This document shows, piece by piece, positions 1 to 9,950 of a DNA stretch of 64,000 nucleotides; positions within the stretch are counted from its first letter, which is position 1, and every line of letters starts with the position of its first letter. Below the pieces are notes generated by a model. That model had not been told where the DNA came from and searched no databases. It worked only from the letters and a program-made list of their open reading frames with translations. Source of the stretch: Hermatobates lingyangjiaoensis. Its lineage: Eukaryota; Arthropoda; Insecta; Hemiptera; Hermatobatidae. Where the stretch lies: assembly GCA_026182355.1 (NCBI GenBank), contig JAPFBL010000102.1:566501-630500 (forward strand), read 5' to 3'. Position numbers and translations under genes: made by a program.

Positions 1-180
1 TTCTATTTTTCCTCTCCTCCGCGGGGGGGCAGCATTGCGGTGGTTCCACGAGTTACTCTAGAGGCCAGTAGCAGTTTGCTTCTCAACGCGAGTACTTCGC
101 ACTTCTTTCCGATGACGACGGATGTCGAAATATCGAAGTGAGTTCTGTAGTGTCTTTCTGTGTTCTTTTCTATGTGTTAA
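1..180 (+). mobile_element. PLE terminal-repeat arm, family A (cut by window start)
   Basis: This segment recurs nearly unchanged in reverse at about 7720-7898 and shorter at 24717-24838; a related arm lies at about 47490-47640. It holds an HHR-like core at 109-130 and then a tail shared by the family (GTGAGTTCTGTAGTG...). The 7.7 kb copy lies just 3' of a Penelope-type GIY-YIG endonuclease end, so I read this as the 3' terminal repeat of a Penelope-like element. The left end runs off the window. Confidence 0.6.
109..130 (+). ncRNA. Hammerhead-like core, family A (U4 changed)
   Basis: Reads CCGATGA, extra C, stem GAC/GTC closing loop GGAT, then GAAA. The invariant U of CUGANGA is C here, and also in the copies at 7772-7793, 24760-24781 and 47550-47571. 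In a standard hammerhead this change should be crippling, so this is a motif relic or a variant rather than a proven ribozyme. Stem III and the cleavage strand are not resolved by eye. Confidence 0.4.
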
Positions 181-204
181 AGTATATATATATATATATA
201 TATA
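181..204. repeat. (TA)n microsatellite between inverted HHR arms
   Basis: An uninterrupted TA tract. A plus-strand arm (1-180) points into it on the left and a minus-strand arm leaves it on the right, so the tract is the axis of an inverted pair. Confidence 0.95.
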
Positions 205-300
205 ACTTTAAATTACACAAAGCACGACACAGAAAAGAGAATGAAAAGAACACTTACAGAATTCAATATTTCGAACTGTTGTTCGTCATCAGGAGAGTAG
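205..300 (-). mobile_element. PLE-type HHR arm in inverted orientation
   Basis: On the minus strand the order is HHR core (269-292), then a GTAAGTG-type segment and a TCTGTG-rich tail running into the TA tract, the same order as in the 1-180 arm. Sequence differs from family A, so this is a related family, not a simple inverted copy. Confidence 0.55.
269..292 (-). ncRNA. Hammerhead ribozyme core candidate
   Basis: On the minus strand: CTGATGA, extra C, stem II GAAC/GTTC closing loop AACA, GAAA, then ATATTG. All conserved core positions (CUGANGA and GAAA) are present and stem II has four perfect pairs. The single nucleotide between A9 and stem II is shared by every family in this window. Stem III would be minimal, as described for PLE hammerheads, which may act as dimers. 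Confidence 0.6.
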
Positions 301-354
301 ACTAGAAGAGAGGACGAAGTGAGAGAGATCTCCCCACGTCGAAGAACGGAGCGC

Positions 355-394
<40 letters not shown>
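355..394. repeat. (AT)n microsatellite
   Basis: About 20 AT units flanked by PLE-type arms on both sides. Confidence 0.95.
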
Positions 395-398
<4 letters not shown>

Positions 399-540
399 AA
401 AGACAACAAATAGAAGAAGCGAGAAAACTTATTGGATCGATATTTCGAACTGAAGTTCGTCGTCAGGGAGAGAGTAGAAGGGAAGAGGAAGAGGTACGTG
501 CGTTTACTTGTACTGGCAGAGAGCGACTGGGGGTTGATAT
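395..540 (-). mobile_element. PLE-type HHR arm beside the AT tract
   Basis: Minus-strand arm with the HHR core at 443-466, adjoining the AT tract at 355-394. The far side decays into short TA-rich repeats at 536-600 (a unit around TATCATGAAATAATC occurs twice). Confidence 0.5.
443..466 (-). ncRNA. Hammerhead ribozyme core candidate
   Basis: Minus strand: CTGACGA, extra C, stem II GAAC/GTTC closing loop TTCA, GAAA, then TATCGATCC. Compared with the core at 269-292 the N7 position is C rather than T and the loop differs, while stem II and the invariant residues are kept. Confidence 0.6.
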
Positions 541-600
541 ATATACGAGATATCATGAAATAATCGTATATATCATATACTCGTATATATCATGAAATAA

Positions 601-765
601 TCAGCAGCCTCTGCGTTAACGCCTTTAAAGCTTGTCTGCTCTTTAAAGGTTAACCAATTTACGAACTACCTTGCGGTGGGCTGGTGTTAAAAGCCATATG
701 AATTGTCCAAGAGACATCTTACTTTGGCATGAGCAAATGTAAAAAGAAAATCATAACTTCCAGAC
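601..765 (+). repeat. Dispersed unclassified repeat, copy 1
   Basis: The same sequence occurs in reverse complement at about 60240-60400. Shared landmarks in order: CAGCCT.TGCGTTAAC, CTTTAAAGC, GGTGGGCTGGTGTTAAA, CAAGAGACAT. Fragments of its first part recur inside the palindrome at 7527-7700. No ORF, TIR or poly-A tail is visible. It may be a piece of a larger element. Confidence 0.6.
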
Positions 766-1835
766 GAAAGGCAAAACTTTATAATACCATACAAGATACA
801 TTTTAAAAACAAACAACAATTACAATGAATTAAAAACAAATGCAGAGAATAAATACAATTACAATGACAGAAAACATGTTGATTTTATCATTAGGGTTTG
901 TGGTAACCACATTTTTGTAAATGATCTTTTTATAGCCGCCTTATCTTGCCTGTATTGACATTCAACCTCGGTTCATGTAACCTCGGTAGTACAGCAGTAT
1001 TTCTTGTCCTATGTTTTTTATTTCATTAACTAAATAAATAAATGAATGATTAACTAATAAATGAAGCATTGTTTTTTTTAAATATTGATTGAAACTAAAT
1101 GATGTTCAAAAAAATTATTTTTTGTTAACTATAATTATAATTAAACTATAAACAATTAAACTAATATTATATTTTATATTTCAATAATTTGAATAACATG
1201 TAAACTGTATTTAAAGTCATCACAGGAATTGTCAAGCACTAGCAATACTCACCCATTAATTTTTTTATACTGCAATTATTGTGAATGTGTATTTTACAAA
1301 TTGGTAAGAGGTTAACAGTTGCTGATTTCATTATTTAAGTATTAACAATAATTATTAGGTCAGTTTTATCCATAATTTTGTATATCAGATAAATGTAATA
1401 ATAATTATTATATAGTATAATATGTAATGAGTTTTTATAACTTTTGATGTCAATAAGTGTTGTATTGAAGATTCTATTTGTTTTAGTACCGTCTAAAGAG
1501 ATGGTACTAAGTACCAGCAGATTGGTGATGCAATGGTATCCTTGTTAGGTGATGCTTTTGTCTGCAATCAGTAGAAGGTTAACAATATTATAGTGACAAC
1601 TTCTTTATTACAAAAATATGAAGACACATACAATCCTATACTTAGAAGCAGCCCTAAGAAAGCTTCTAGGATAGTCACTTCGTATTAGTCATTTGGAGTA
1701 ATAGTATGATTGCACTATTGAGACATGTAAAGCCCACTACATTAAATATTTCGGGGTGAATGCCACAAAACTCTTTACTAGATGACTCACACTTACAAGA
1801 CACATGAACAAGACAAATATCGTATAGAAGACTTG
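766..1835. other. AT-rich intergenic DNA, nothing recognised
   Basis: No ORF over about 60 codons, no repeat with a second copy noticed, only short A/T runs. Confidence 0.6.
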
Positions 1836-1843
1836 CTTTAGAT

Positions 1844-2292
1844 CAGGGGTGTCAAACTCATTTTGGTCTGGGAGCCGAATACAACTTAGTTTTGACATCC
1901 AGCGGGCTGTGCCAACAAGCTAATTGAAAAATTACATTGAGCTAACATATAAGACTACTTTTTTCTTTGTATCAGTCAGTAATACTAATAATTAGTGCAA
2001 AAAAAACTTAGTCAATTATAAAAATCTTTATTAAAATCCGACACTCTGTATCCACTATTATCCATTTTGACAGAGATATTTCGCTGGTCAAGGTGCGAGG
2101 ACAAAGGAATAGTGGATAATTCAGCGCATACTAAAACACTGGTGGATACTATAAGAATTGCAGGTTTTTAAGGAAATTAGAGTAAACTGATTTTTTTTTT
2201 TTTATAATAATAATGCAGATTTATTCCCCGGGCCAGATTGAAACCCAAGGTGGGCCGGATCCGGCCCGCGGGCCGTATGTTTGACACCTGTG
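1844..2292. mobile_element. hAT-type MITE with 8-bp target duplication
   Basis: The 449-bp element begins CAGGGGTGTCAAAC and ends with the inverse GTTTGACACCTGTG, and is flanked by a perfect 8-bp direct repeat CTTTAGAT (1836-1843 and 2293-2300). An 8-bp duplication and CAGGGGTGTCAAAC termini are typical of non-autonomous hAT (Charlie-like) elements. A GC-rich block near the right end (GGGCCGGATCCGGCCC) is also typical of this group. No transposase is encoded, so it would have needed one in trans. Confidence 0.85.
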
Positions 2293-2300
2293 CTTTAGAT

Positions 2301-3110
2301 GGAGATGCTTGTACAGGACATTAAGCTATAAAACAACAATAGAAAACTTCGAATTCAGATTCCTTACTCCAAGAAGATTGGAATACTTCTATTAATTCCC
2401 AAGAAAAGCAAAATATTTGTAATTACACCATACAGGAAGTAGAAGTAGTAGTTGCACCGAACGAGAAGTAGAACTACAAAGTCTAATCCTGCGGTATGAT
2501 TGAATCGTTGAATCAACTTTCTGAGCCAGCCTGAAAAAAAAAACTATCAAACCACCTGCTGATTACCTAACTCCAATCGTCAAAACAGATATATACATCA
2601 ACTTTTTATAATGCCTTGGATAGCTATTATAGCTAATTTAGCCCGGGAAAACAAAATTTGCTTCGATGATCAAAAACACCTGCATGAAACTTGTAATTGC
2701 AATTATTTTTATACGGTTTAAAACAGAGAAAAAACAAACAGAATATAATAGAGTCCTAGATTTCTCTGTGAGTAGTTTACTTCTTCTCCAGGGGACGACG
2801 GATATCGAAATATAGTAGTTCATTTTTTTTTTCCTGTGACCAGTAGAAAAATGAAGAAGTTTTGATACTTTTCAAGGTAGACCGTTGTTAGAAAATCTTT
2901 TTTATTGAATTTCTGGTAATTTCCACAAATATAGAGTCACGTGCTTGTGTGGTTACACTTCACTTGACATAGATGTAAGTAATCCAAATATATATCTTTC
3001 ATCTGATAGAATATTACTATATATAGAAAATATAATGTATCAGGACTTAATCAGTTCTTCTGATTCTTTAGTACTCTGAATAAGACCTGACTGAGTCCTG
3101 ATAACCTTAT
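2301..3110. other. AT-rich DNA with one decayed HHR-like arm
   Basis: Around 2795-2825 a segment resembles the family A/B arm (GACGACGGATATCGAAATATAG) but the CUGANGA box is lost. Nothing else recognised. Confidence 0.4.
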
Positions 3111-3189
3111 ATTTTGTATATATATATATATATATATGGTATTGTTTTCTTGACCACAATTTACTAATAAACACTCTTTGGTATTCCTG

Positions 3190-3391
3190 GAGTTTGGACA
3201 GGGTTAATATTCGGAATCTTCTTAATATTCGCCAAAGTTTTTTCTTTATTTTGAGACATCCTCAGTGCTATAAACTATAAACTATAATGTCCATTGTTTT
3301 TTGTTGTTTATAGCCCTGAGGATGTCTTAAAATGAAGACGAAACGTTGGCGAAAAGGCAATTCCGTGTATTAACCCTGACCAAATTTCAAG
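3190..3391. mobile_element. Palindromic HHR element
   Basis: Arms of about 93 bp (3190-3283 and 3299-3391) are imperfect inverted repeats around a short AT-rich loop. The right arm keeps a full HHR core (3316-3347), the left arm a decayed one near 3235-3272. A (TA)n tract follows directly at 3405-3450, matching the position of TA tracts beside the other elements. Confidence 0.65.
3316..3347 (+). ncRNA. Hammerhead ribozyme core candidate
   Basis: CTGAGGA (3316-3322), extra T, stem GTC/GAC (3324-3326 with 3337-3339) enclosing a 10-nt loop, then GAAACGTTGG. The GAAACGTTG ending is the form I recall from PLE terminal repeats in other animals. Only three stem II pairs, so activity is uncertain. 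Confidence 0.55.
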
Positions 3392-3402
3392 AAGAAGTAC
3401 AA

Positions 3403-3404
<2 letters not shown>

Positions 3405-3450
<46 letters not shown>
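3405..3450. repeat. (TA)n microsatellite
   Basis: Continuous TA tract separating the palindromic element on the left from a second HHR-type arm (about 3455-3620) on the right. Confidence 0.95.
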
Positions 3451-3451
<1 letters not shown>

Positions 3452-3454
3452 TAT

Positions 3455-3660
3455 CAAAATGTAAGAGATCCACAAAGGACAAGAAATGTTGCAGAGTAAA
3501 CTATTGGTACACAGTAAACTATAGATACAGAGTAAAGGGATGAACACACTTACATTGTCTAATTTTTGGTTTATCCTTCATCAGGAGGGAAGCAATAGAG
3601 ACACCAACAAGAAAGGGACACCTTGAAAGTGCGCTTGGTGTCCCTATTTATAGTGTCTAT
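3455..3660 (-). mobile_element. Decayed PLE-type arm
   Basis: Minus strand carries CTGATGA, extra A, GG...CC stem, then AAAA instead of GAAA (about 3568-3590), so the core has lost G12. The block of short repeats AGTAAACTATAG at 3497-3540 recurs near 56135-56155. Confidence 0.4.
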
Positions 3661-3776
3661 TACTGTGTACTTATAGTCTACTCTGATTGGTGGATTTTAC
3701 TTTCACATACACACACATATATATATATATATATATAAATATTGATAAAAGTATCGACCGACTCACGATAAACTTG

Positions 3777-3815
<39 letters not shown>

Positions 3816-5456
3816 AATATTAAATTGATATTTTAATTAGCTCTAAATTGAATTTGTACCTAAATATTGATTATATACGAAGTAATATCATTAGCGCATT
3901 AGTATGTTGAGAATATTGTTGGATGCTGATTGATTTTCCATATAATATGAAATGTCGAAATGGAATACCTGTAGATTTCATTACTGTTGATTCGCACATG
4001 ATGATCAGCACTGGTGGCTGCCAGATGGATGGATTCCTGGTATATTAGAAGTCGGCTTCCTGTCACCCTGGAGGACGTGTGGCAGGGGTGAATCAATCAT
4101 ACACAGAATACCCACTGTGACACTAATTTGCTTCATAAATGCCAAGTCTGGCATTCCTTCCTCTCCTTGCCCCTTAAATCAATTTCATAATGGCAAACGT
4201 CATTGGCCACCCTGTATTTAGCCTTCAAAAACATTTTTCATCCATCCAGTTGGTCATACATATTATAGGAAATTATTTTCCAACCTAATTACTTTGCTGA
4301 AAGTAAAGTATAGTGATCGTGTAAAAATTCTATCTCGAAATTTTGACGGTATAACATGCTTTCAGGTCCCAGAAGTCATTTTGTTAAGTTTATTTCGATG
4401 ATGCCTATGTGTGTGCGGTATGTTTCAAAGTTTGTGCCCACGCTACGGTCCAGAATCTTTGATGGATGAAATTAATATTTTACACAAAAATGGATCTAAT
4501 GTGCCGTATGGTTTGGAAGTAAGTATGCATGATAGGAAAGTCACATTTTGTTTTGCCAAAAACATGTTTTTGGACAACTTTTTCTCGGTTAAACTACTAA
4601 TTCTAGAATCTTGAAAATAAATTTGGCTTTATGTTTGAGGCTACAAAAGATACGAAAAATGTTCTCAGATTTTTAAAACAACAGGAAATATTTTTTTTAT
4701 AAAATATAAAACTTTTTACATTTTTCAATGTGAAAGCTTGTGAAAGTGATACAAACCATATCGATGAACGGATCAAAATGAAACTATACCTAAAAATATA
4801 AGTTAACGTTGAGAATGAATTGAGATAATATTTTTCAAAATTACATTAACGAAGTGGGTGTTGGAGTATATCTTCTGTATTCAGAAAATGTTATTTTGAC
4901 GTTAAATATCTTATTAAAAAACCGTGGTATTTTACCGAAAAATTATACAAAAAAAATAACTATTTATAAAAAAAAACATGAAATGAATATTGATCCTGGA
5001 CTAATTGTTTACTAGCTATACCTGTTGTATTTGTTGATATGCCATTGCGTGAGATGGGACCCGAAATCGGTTGATCACGCGAGACAATACAGGATATAAG
5101 AGGAAATTAAATAATTATTAATCATTTAATACTAATGCCTGGTATGTTAATTGCCTTTATTTATTCCAGAGAGTATTGTGATAGTCTATAACTCTATGAT
5201 TGGAACTATTAAGGCATAGGGCTATTAATTTTGAATATACATAGAGAGGTGGGTTAAGCTGTTAAGAAAATCGTTTGATATATATAATTGGAAGAGTTTA
5301 GTAGTTTTTGGGATGTACAAACAGGAAGTAAATTGAAGAAGTGGAGGGTTGTAAAGATCAAAGGAAAAATGTTATTAGGAGAAGGGAGGCTGAAGAGAGG
5401 AAGATGCTATTGGGTAACTTTGAGGGTTTAATAAAGGGTAAAAACAATCAGGGTGT
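3661..5456. other. Non-coding DNA with two TA tracts and one odd ORF
   Basis: TA microsatellites at about 3717-3738 and 3778-3812. An ORF at 4411-4614 is listed separately. The rest shows no gene or repeat that I recognise. Confidence 0.5.
4411..4614 (+). pseudogene. Possible transposase-like ORF fragment
   Basis: A 67-codon ORF. The central part (MDEINILHKNGSNV, then a short beta-like stretch) resembles the linker seen in zinc-finger-bearing transposase-like proteins of animal DNA transposons, where a 'LxPFxxELxxLxxNG' pattern precedes the catalytic region. This is a memory-based resemblance over about 40 residues with no catalytic residue visible. It could equally be chance. Confidence 0.15.
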
Positions 5457-6932
5457 TTGGGTGGTAGAAGGGCGACGGGGCATCGTGCGAGGTGTTTGAA
5501 GGAGCTTCGAAGGTGCTTTGATGTGCAAAACAGTGGGATACTTCTCCTGAGTCAACTACCACTGGTCCCTATCCTAATTAAGCATTCGACATCAAAGCGG
5601 AAATCTACAATAGCTTCAGCCAAGGACAGAGTGTTGTCGCTCAATTGGTTCGGTACTCCTCGCCAAAACACTTGCCTCTTGCAAATAATTTATCTAAAAC
5701 AGTTTCCAACAACACCATCGCAAAACTTAACATAAACTCTCTACCTAGTAATATAATTGGTAAAAAAATAATTTACCTTTATATTTCTTTCAACGAAATA
5801 TTAAAAGTTCTAATCATAAGATCTATTATTTGTAAATACCAATTGCACTACGATTACTATATGCAAAGATATTTGCAACCACCAAATGGACATCGTATCG
5901 CAATAGAAGAATTTTTAAATTGGGATTGAATAAAACTGACATAGAGAATATTATAGTCTTTACAAATGAATTACCTGCAATTGTATAATCATATTCAAGA
6001 CCTACAATATTCAATTTTTTTTTTCATTATTTTTGAGGGTTACTATTCTGTACTAAAGTACCCCAGCAGTTAGCTTCAACGCCTCCAAGAAAATCAGCCC
6101 TTTTGCTGGTTCCAGAGGTAAAAGTTTTTCCATGGTTTTGTTTAGCGTCCCGAATTACCTACCTCTGTACAGCAAAGTTACCTTATAGTCAGTCAAAGTT
6201 ACAGCAGGTGCAACGGTGTTTCTTCCTCTTTGCAGATTCTGTACAAACTATCATTGATAATGTCCATTCAGGCTCCCTACGTTTCGGGAGAAAAGTATCT
6301 TTCTTTACCCTTCGTGGAATTATCCCTTATCAAAATTCTATTCATGAAGACAATTTTCATGAAGTATTCATATAATATTCATGACAGGAAATTTGATATA
6401 TTCATCTATCTGAGAAGATATATATTCTTCTGTATATAGAGAAATATACATCAATAATGTTTATGACAACTAAAGTGTTGCCACCAGGATTGATAACGAC
6501 CAAAGTACAAGAGAAACCCAATTAAAGAACAGCATATCTTAAAGTAATTTATAAATACTTCGGTTGTTGTGTTCGTCGTTGTCTGTAGCTGGAGGAATAT
6601 TTCAAAAGACGACAATCGGCTGGAACACGCTCTGGAAACCGTTTTCAGTGCAGCTGCTATAAAAGATAAACCAATTGAGTAGAAGGGGAATAGTAACAAA
6701 TTATGGTAAAACAAAGCTAAAATATATTAGAATTTAGATAAGATACATATATTTGATATAAATAATCAAGAAGAAATTTTGAAATGGGCTAAGATCATTC
6801 AATCAAAAGGTGTCTTCCTTAGACTCACAAGCAGTTGTTCAGGTTGTTAGAACTTAGTCCCACTTTTCATACTGTTACTGTAGTTTAGACGTTGATTTTT
6901 TTTTATTTCAGGTATTTCTTGCAAAATTTTTT

Positions 6933-6940
<8 letters not shown>
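5457..6940. other. No recognised gene
   Basis: ORFs of 60-94 codons occur on both strands (for example 5457-5735, 5645-5929, 6103-6375) but overlap each other, have no family resemblance I can name, and show no splice-site or codon pattern that convinces me. Confidence 0.5.
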
Positions 6941-6964
<24 letters not shown>

Positions 6965-6965
6965 T

Positions 6966-7008
<43 letters not shown>
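6941..7008. repeat. (CA)n-(TA)n compound microsatellite
   Basis: CA repeats with TA interruptions grade into pure TA, ending exactly where the inverted repeat at 7009 starts. Confidence 0.95.
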
Positions 7009-7012
<4 letters not shown>

Positions 7013-7168
7013 TCGATGCGATGTTGACCAATGGGAGTAGAGTTACAGGTCCAAGCGTAAGGTCCCAGTTGCCCGCTGCTCAGCAAAAAGCCTTTGAGCA
7101 GCGGGCAACTGGGACCTTACGCTTGGACCTGTAACTCTACTCCCATTGGTCAACATCGCATCGAATCA
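7009..7168. repeat. Near-perfect hairpin, 74-bp arms
   Basis: Arms 7009-7082 and 7095-7168 are reverse complements with no difference that I could see, joined by a 12-bp spacer. The left arm abuts the (TA)n tract and a further TA tract lies at about 7197-7219. No HHR core is present. It has the architecture of the HHR palindromes but a different sequence. Confidence 0.85.
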
Positions 7169-7229
7169 TATTCCTTTCCCCGGACAACCCATAGAAAAAT
7201 ATATATATATATATATATGGTAAATAAAT

Positions 7230-7464
7230 GAAACGGTCCAGCAGACTTTTAAATAAAAACCAATTAAAAAGAAGATAGCACACAGATAGACACAGGAATC
7301 ACTCACTTCTATATTTGGACTATCATCGTCATCAGTAGGTGAAGAGTCGCCGCCGCTCTGCCTTCCTGCGGGACTCTTCGACTCCTGATGACGACGATGG
7401 TCGAAATATAGAAGTGAGTTATTCCTGTGTCTATCTGTGTGCTATCTTCTTTTTAATTGGTTTA
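7230..7464. mobile_element. Palindromic HHR element, family B
   Basis: Inverted arms beginning at the AAACCAATTAAAAAGAAGAT block (7257 on) and ending with its complement (7464), with an unpaired GC-rich apex around 7350-7378 (GAGTCGCCGCCGCTC). The left arm has a decayed minus-strand core (about 7313-7335, G12 changed to C), the right arm an intact plus-strand core (7385-7406). Outer sequence GGTCCAGCAGACTTTT recurs at about 11500, 19220 and 41560, marking the family end. Flanked by a TA tract. Confidence 0.7.
7385..7406 (+). ncRNA. Hammerhead ribozyme core candidate, family B
   Basis: CTGATGA (7385-7391), extra C, stem II GAC/GTC closing GATG, GAAA (7403-7406), then TATAG. All invariant residues present, stem II short. 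The same core with identical stem occurs at 11337-11358 (minus) and 11412-11433 (plus). Confidence 0.6.
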
Positions 7465-7526
7465 TATGTATACATATTAGTATAAATTGGCACAGATTTT
7501 CATTGGTACATATTTTATTGAAGTAT

Positions 7527-7700
7527 ATGGCAGCTTCTGCATTCACGACCTTTATTCTTGTGTGCTCTATTCTCATTACTATTTACGTTGCGTAAAGGAA
7601 AGTTTCCAAAAAAGTTGTCCTTTTGGAAACTTTCCTGCCGCAGCGTAAAATAGTCAGGAGACTAGAGCACAGCAGAATAAAGGTCATACACTTCAATAAT
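7527..7700. repeat. Imperfect palindrome with a 15-bp perfect inner hairpin
   Basis: The inner hairpin pairs 7598-7612 with 7621-7635 (GGAAAGTTTCCAAAA) around an 8-bp loop. Weaker complementarity extends outward to the AGAGCACA.AAGAATAAAGGTC blocks. The outer part resembles the dispersed repeat at 601-765. It ends at a TA tract (7699-7716) and the family A arm follows. Confidence 0.55.
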
Positions 7701-7716
7701 ATATATATATATATAT

Positions 7717-7900
7717 ACACTTTAACACATAGAAAAGAACACAGAAAGACACTACAGAACTCACTTCGATATTTCGACATCCGTCGTCATCGGGAAGAAG
7801 TGCGAAGTACTCGCGTTGAGAAGCAAACTACTACTGGCCTCCAGAGTAACTCGTGGAACCACCGCAATGCTGCTCCCCAGCGGAGGAGAGGAAAAATAGA
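7717..7900 (-). mobile_element. PLE 3' terminal repeat, family A
   Basis: Reverse complement of the 1-180 arm, with the HHR-like core at 7772-7793. On the minus strand it lies 3' of the endonuclease end at 8104-8375, separated by an AAT/AAAT-rich spacer. That is the order expected for a PLE: coding region, 3' untranslated region, terminal repeat. Confidence 0.65.
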
Positions 7901-8001
7901 AATCCTTCCAATATTTATTTAGGAAACAAGATAAAAAATATATATAAAAAAAATATATAAAATACGAAATAATAATAATAAAAAATAAATAATAATAATA
8001 A

Positions 8002-8043
<42 letters not shown>

Positions 8044-8103
8044 CATAATAATAATAATAATAATAAAATAATAATAATAATAATAAAATAAAATAAAAAA
8101 TAA
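7901..8103 (-). repeat. AAT-rich low-complexity 3' UTR of a PLE
   Basis: Mostly AAT and AAAT units between the endonuclease stop codon and the terminal repeat. The equivalent region of the second copy (about 47755-47846) is also A/AAT-rich, suggesting this is part of the element rather than a later microsatellite. Confidence 0.6.
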
Positions 8104-8375
8104 TTAACGGTACAGGTTGAGACCAGGAGGAGAACGAGGCCCAAGGAGGCATATGAATGCCTCTTCGGAAGCTCTAAGGGTGACATGGGGATTAAACTCG
8201 GGGATTTGTTTGAGGATTTGTACCCTGAAACAATCATTGAAAGGGAGGTCATGGGAATTAGCATGGATAGCTATGGGTAGGTCTCTGCGCTGACCAACGG
8301 ACGCCCTGTGATTGTTCATACGCAGGCTCAGCTTGGTTGAAGCCAAGCCAACGTAAAAAGCATCACATCGAGTAC
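8104..8375 (-). pseudogene. Penelope-like element GIY-YIG endonuclease C-terminus (5' truncated)
   Basis: The minus-strand frame reads CDAFYVG.AST at its start, which fits the YIG half of a GIY-YIG nuclease. It continues with RMNNHR (conserved Arg and His), a PIAIHANSH segment, NDCFRVQIL, then RASEEAFI with the conserved Glu and a final GLNLYR before a TAA stop. In PLEs this domain follows the reverse transcriptase and nicks the target. About 90 codons remain. The frame is cut at 8376 by a (TA)n tract, so the reverse transcriptase is absent. The open frame and intact stop imply a fairly recent insertion. Confidence 0.85.
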
Positions 8376-8377
8376 AC

Positions 8378-8443
8378 TATATATATATATATACTATTAT
8401 ATACTATTATATATATTATATATATACTATACTATATATATAC

Positions 8444-8484
<41 letters not shown>
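8378..8484. repeat. (TA)n tract with ACTAT interruptions
   Basis: Imperfect TA/ACTATTATA repeat directly at the truncated 5' end of the PLE fragment, consistent with insertion in or beside TA repeats. Confidence 0.9.
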
Positions 8485-8486
<2 letters not shown>

Positions 8487-9590
8487 ACATATGTATATGC
8501 AAAAAAAAAATTATCAGGATTCGGTCAGTTCTTTAGGTTCCAATTAACTCTCATTTCCAACGTTTCAGTTTTTATTTAAAACCTTTTTATAGTCAGAAGT
8601 ATATAAATATACGCAGAAAAATGTAAGCATTACATTAAAGATTTTTTTAAAAGAAAACAGTGTGAGTATTTTTGTAACTGTGCCACGGTGTCCTTATAAG
8701 AAATGATGGATAAACACAAATTTCGAATTTCGTACGTTTTACGGAGTGATTGTTGTAAGGACAAAATACGCTGTCTAGGTTAGTGAGGTCATTTAAGTAT
8801 TCGTAAAAACATTTTGCCTTTAGGATTGTGATTTGAGTCAAGTACTATTTGTTTTCTTTTATGTTCCATTGAATATTTATAAATAGTCGTCTGTAGATAA
8901 TGTGTCGATTATAATTGAATTTATTTTCTGTCATTTACTTTTCTGAAGCATAATTTCTTTATCAAAATCTAAGGAAACTTTGTTTTTTGAAGAAACAGGA
9001 AGTATCTTATGTTGATTATACTCAATAAGTGTATTTAGAAGAGACCCTCCCCCACCCCCCATGTGTTTTTTTTCCTTCTGTTGGAACAGAGAAAAGTAGA
9101 GATTTTGGTAATCGGGAAAAGCTGCCAGTGTAAAACCAAGGGAGTGTAACCGTGCCAAGAAAGTCTGGGGTGCTTGAAAAGCTTTCCTAATAAGAAAAGC
9201 TTTCCGGTGTCATCTGTTATTCTGGAAAGTTGTTCTCTTCTTCCCCCTCTCCCGCACAAGTCTGTCATTCGTTTACTTAAGTAACTTCCGAGATCGATAG
9301 TCACTTTGAATGCTTTTCTTCTCAAATACTTTTTTTAGCCTTTTTTTTTTATCTTTAATCCAGTTCAAAACAATTTACAGTATTCATGTGAAGTAAAAAG
9401 TCAAAATGTTAGAAAGTACGATGATGGTTAAGTTTTTTGTTATATAAATACAGACTAGAGGATATTTTTTATTTAATGCACACAGATATTAATAATATTA
9501 ATAATATAATTTTGATAATAATAATACTAATTATTATTATTTATATATAATTAAATCTGCAAGTAGAAAAACACAAGAAGGAAAGAAACC
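8485..9590. other. Mostly unrecognised, one decayed HHR-like arm
   Basis: About 8525-8590 on the minus strand ends in a stem-like block followed by GAAACGTTGG, the 3' half of an HHR motif with a decayed CUGANGA box. The overlapping ORFs at 8931-9325 have no family resemblance. Confidence 0.4.
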
Positions 9591-9816
9591 TAATGATTCG
9601 CGATCATTTCTGGCTTATTTCGATCTTCAGGAGAGGGGAAAAAGAAACTTAAGAAGAAACACAGGAGTGGAGACGTGAAAGCGTCCACCGACTTATACCT
9701 TTATAAACAAGAAAATTACTTCTAAAAGTAGTAGTAAAATAAAGCGAAAGGACAGTTTTTTGTGAAGAAATTATTCGTTCTTTTTAATACGTAGTGTGCT
9801 AATTCGTTATCATATA

Positions 9817-9856
<40 letters not shown>

Positions 9857-9950
9857 TGTATACTGGCACCAAGTCTTCTTTTAAACAAGTGTTATTAAAA
9901 TATGCATATATATTACCAATCAGATGAAACGATTCTTCGAACTGAAGTAA
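9591..9950. other. Fragment of HHR-type arm and a TA tract
   Basis: Minus strand near 9630-9645 has CTGAAGA but no matching stem and GAAA. A TA microsatellite occupies about 9809-9854. Confidence 0.4.

Noticed and set aside
5457..6375. ORFs of 60-94 codons as possible exons
   Set aside because: They overlap on both strands, have no family resemblance, and I could not identify consistent splice sites.
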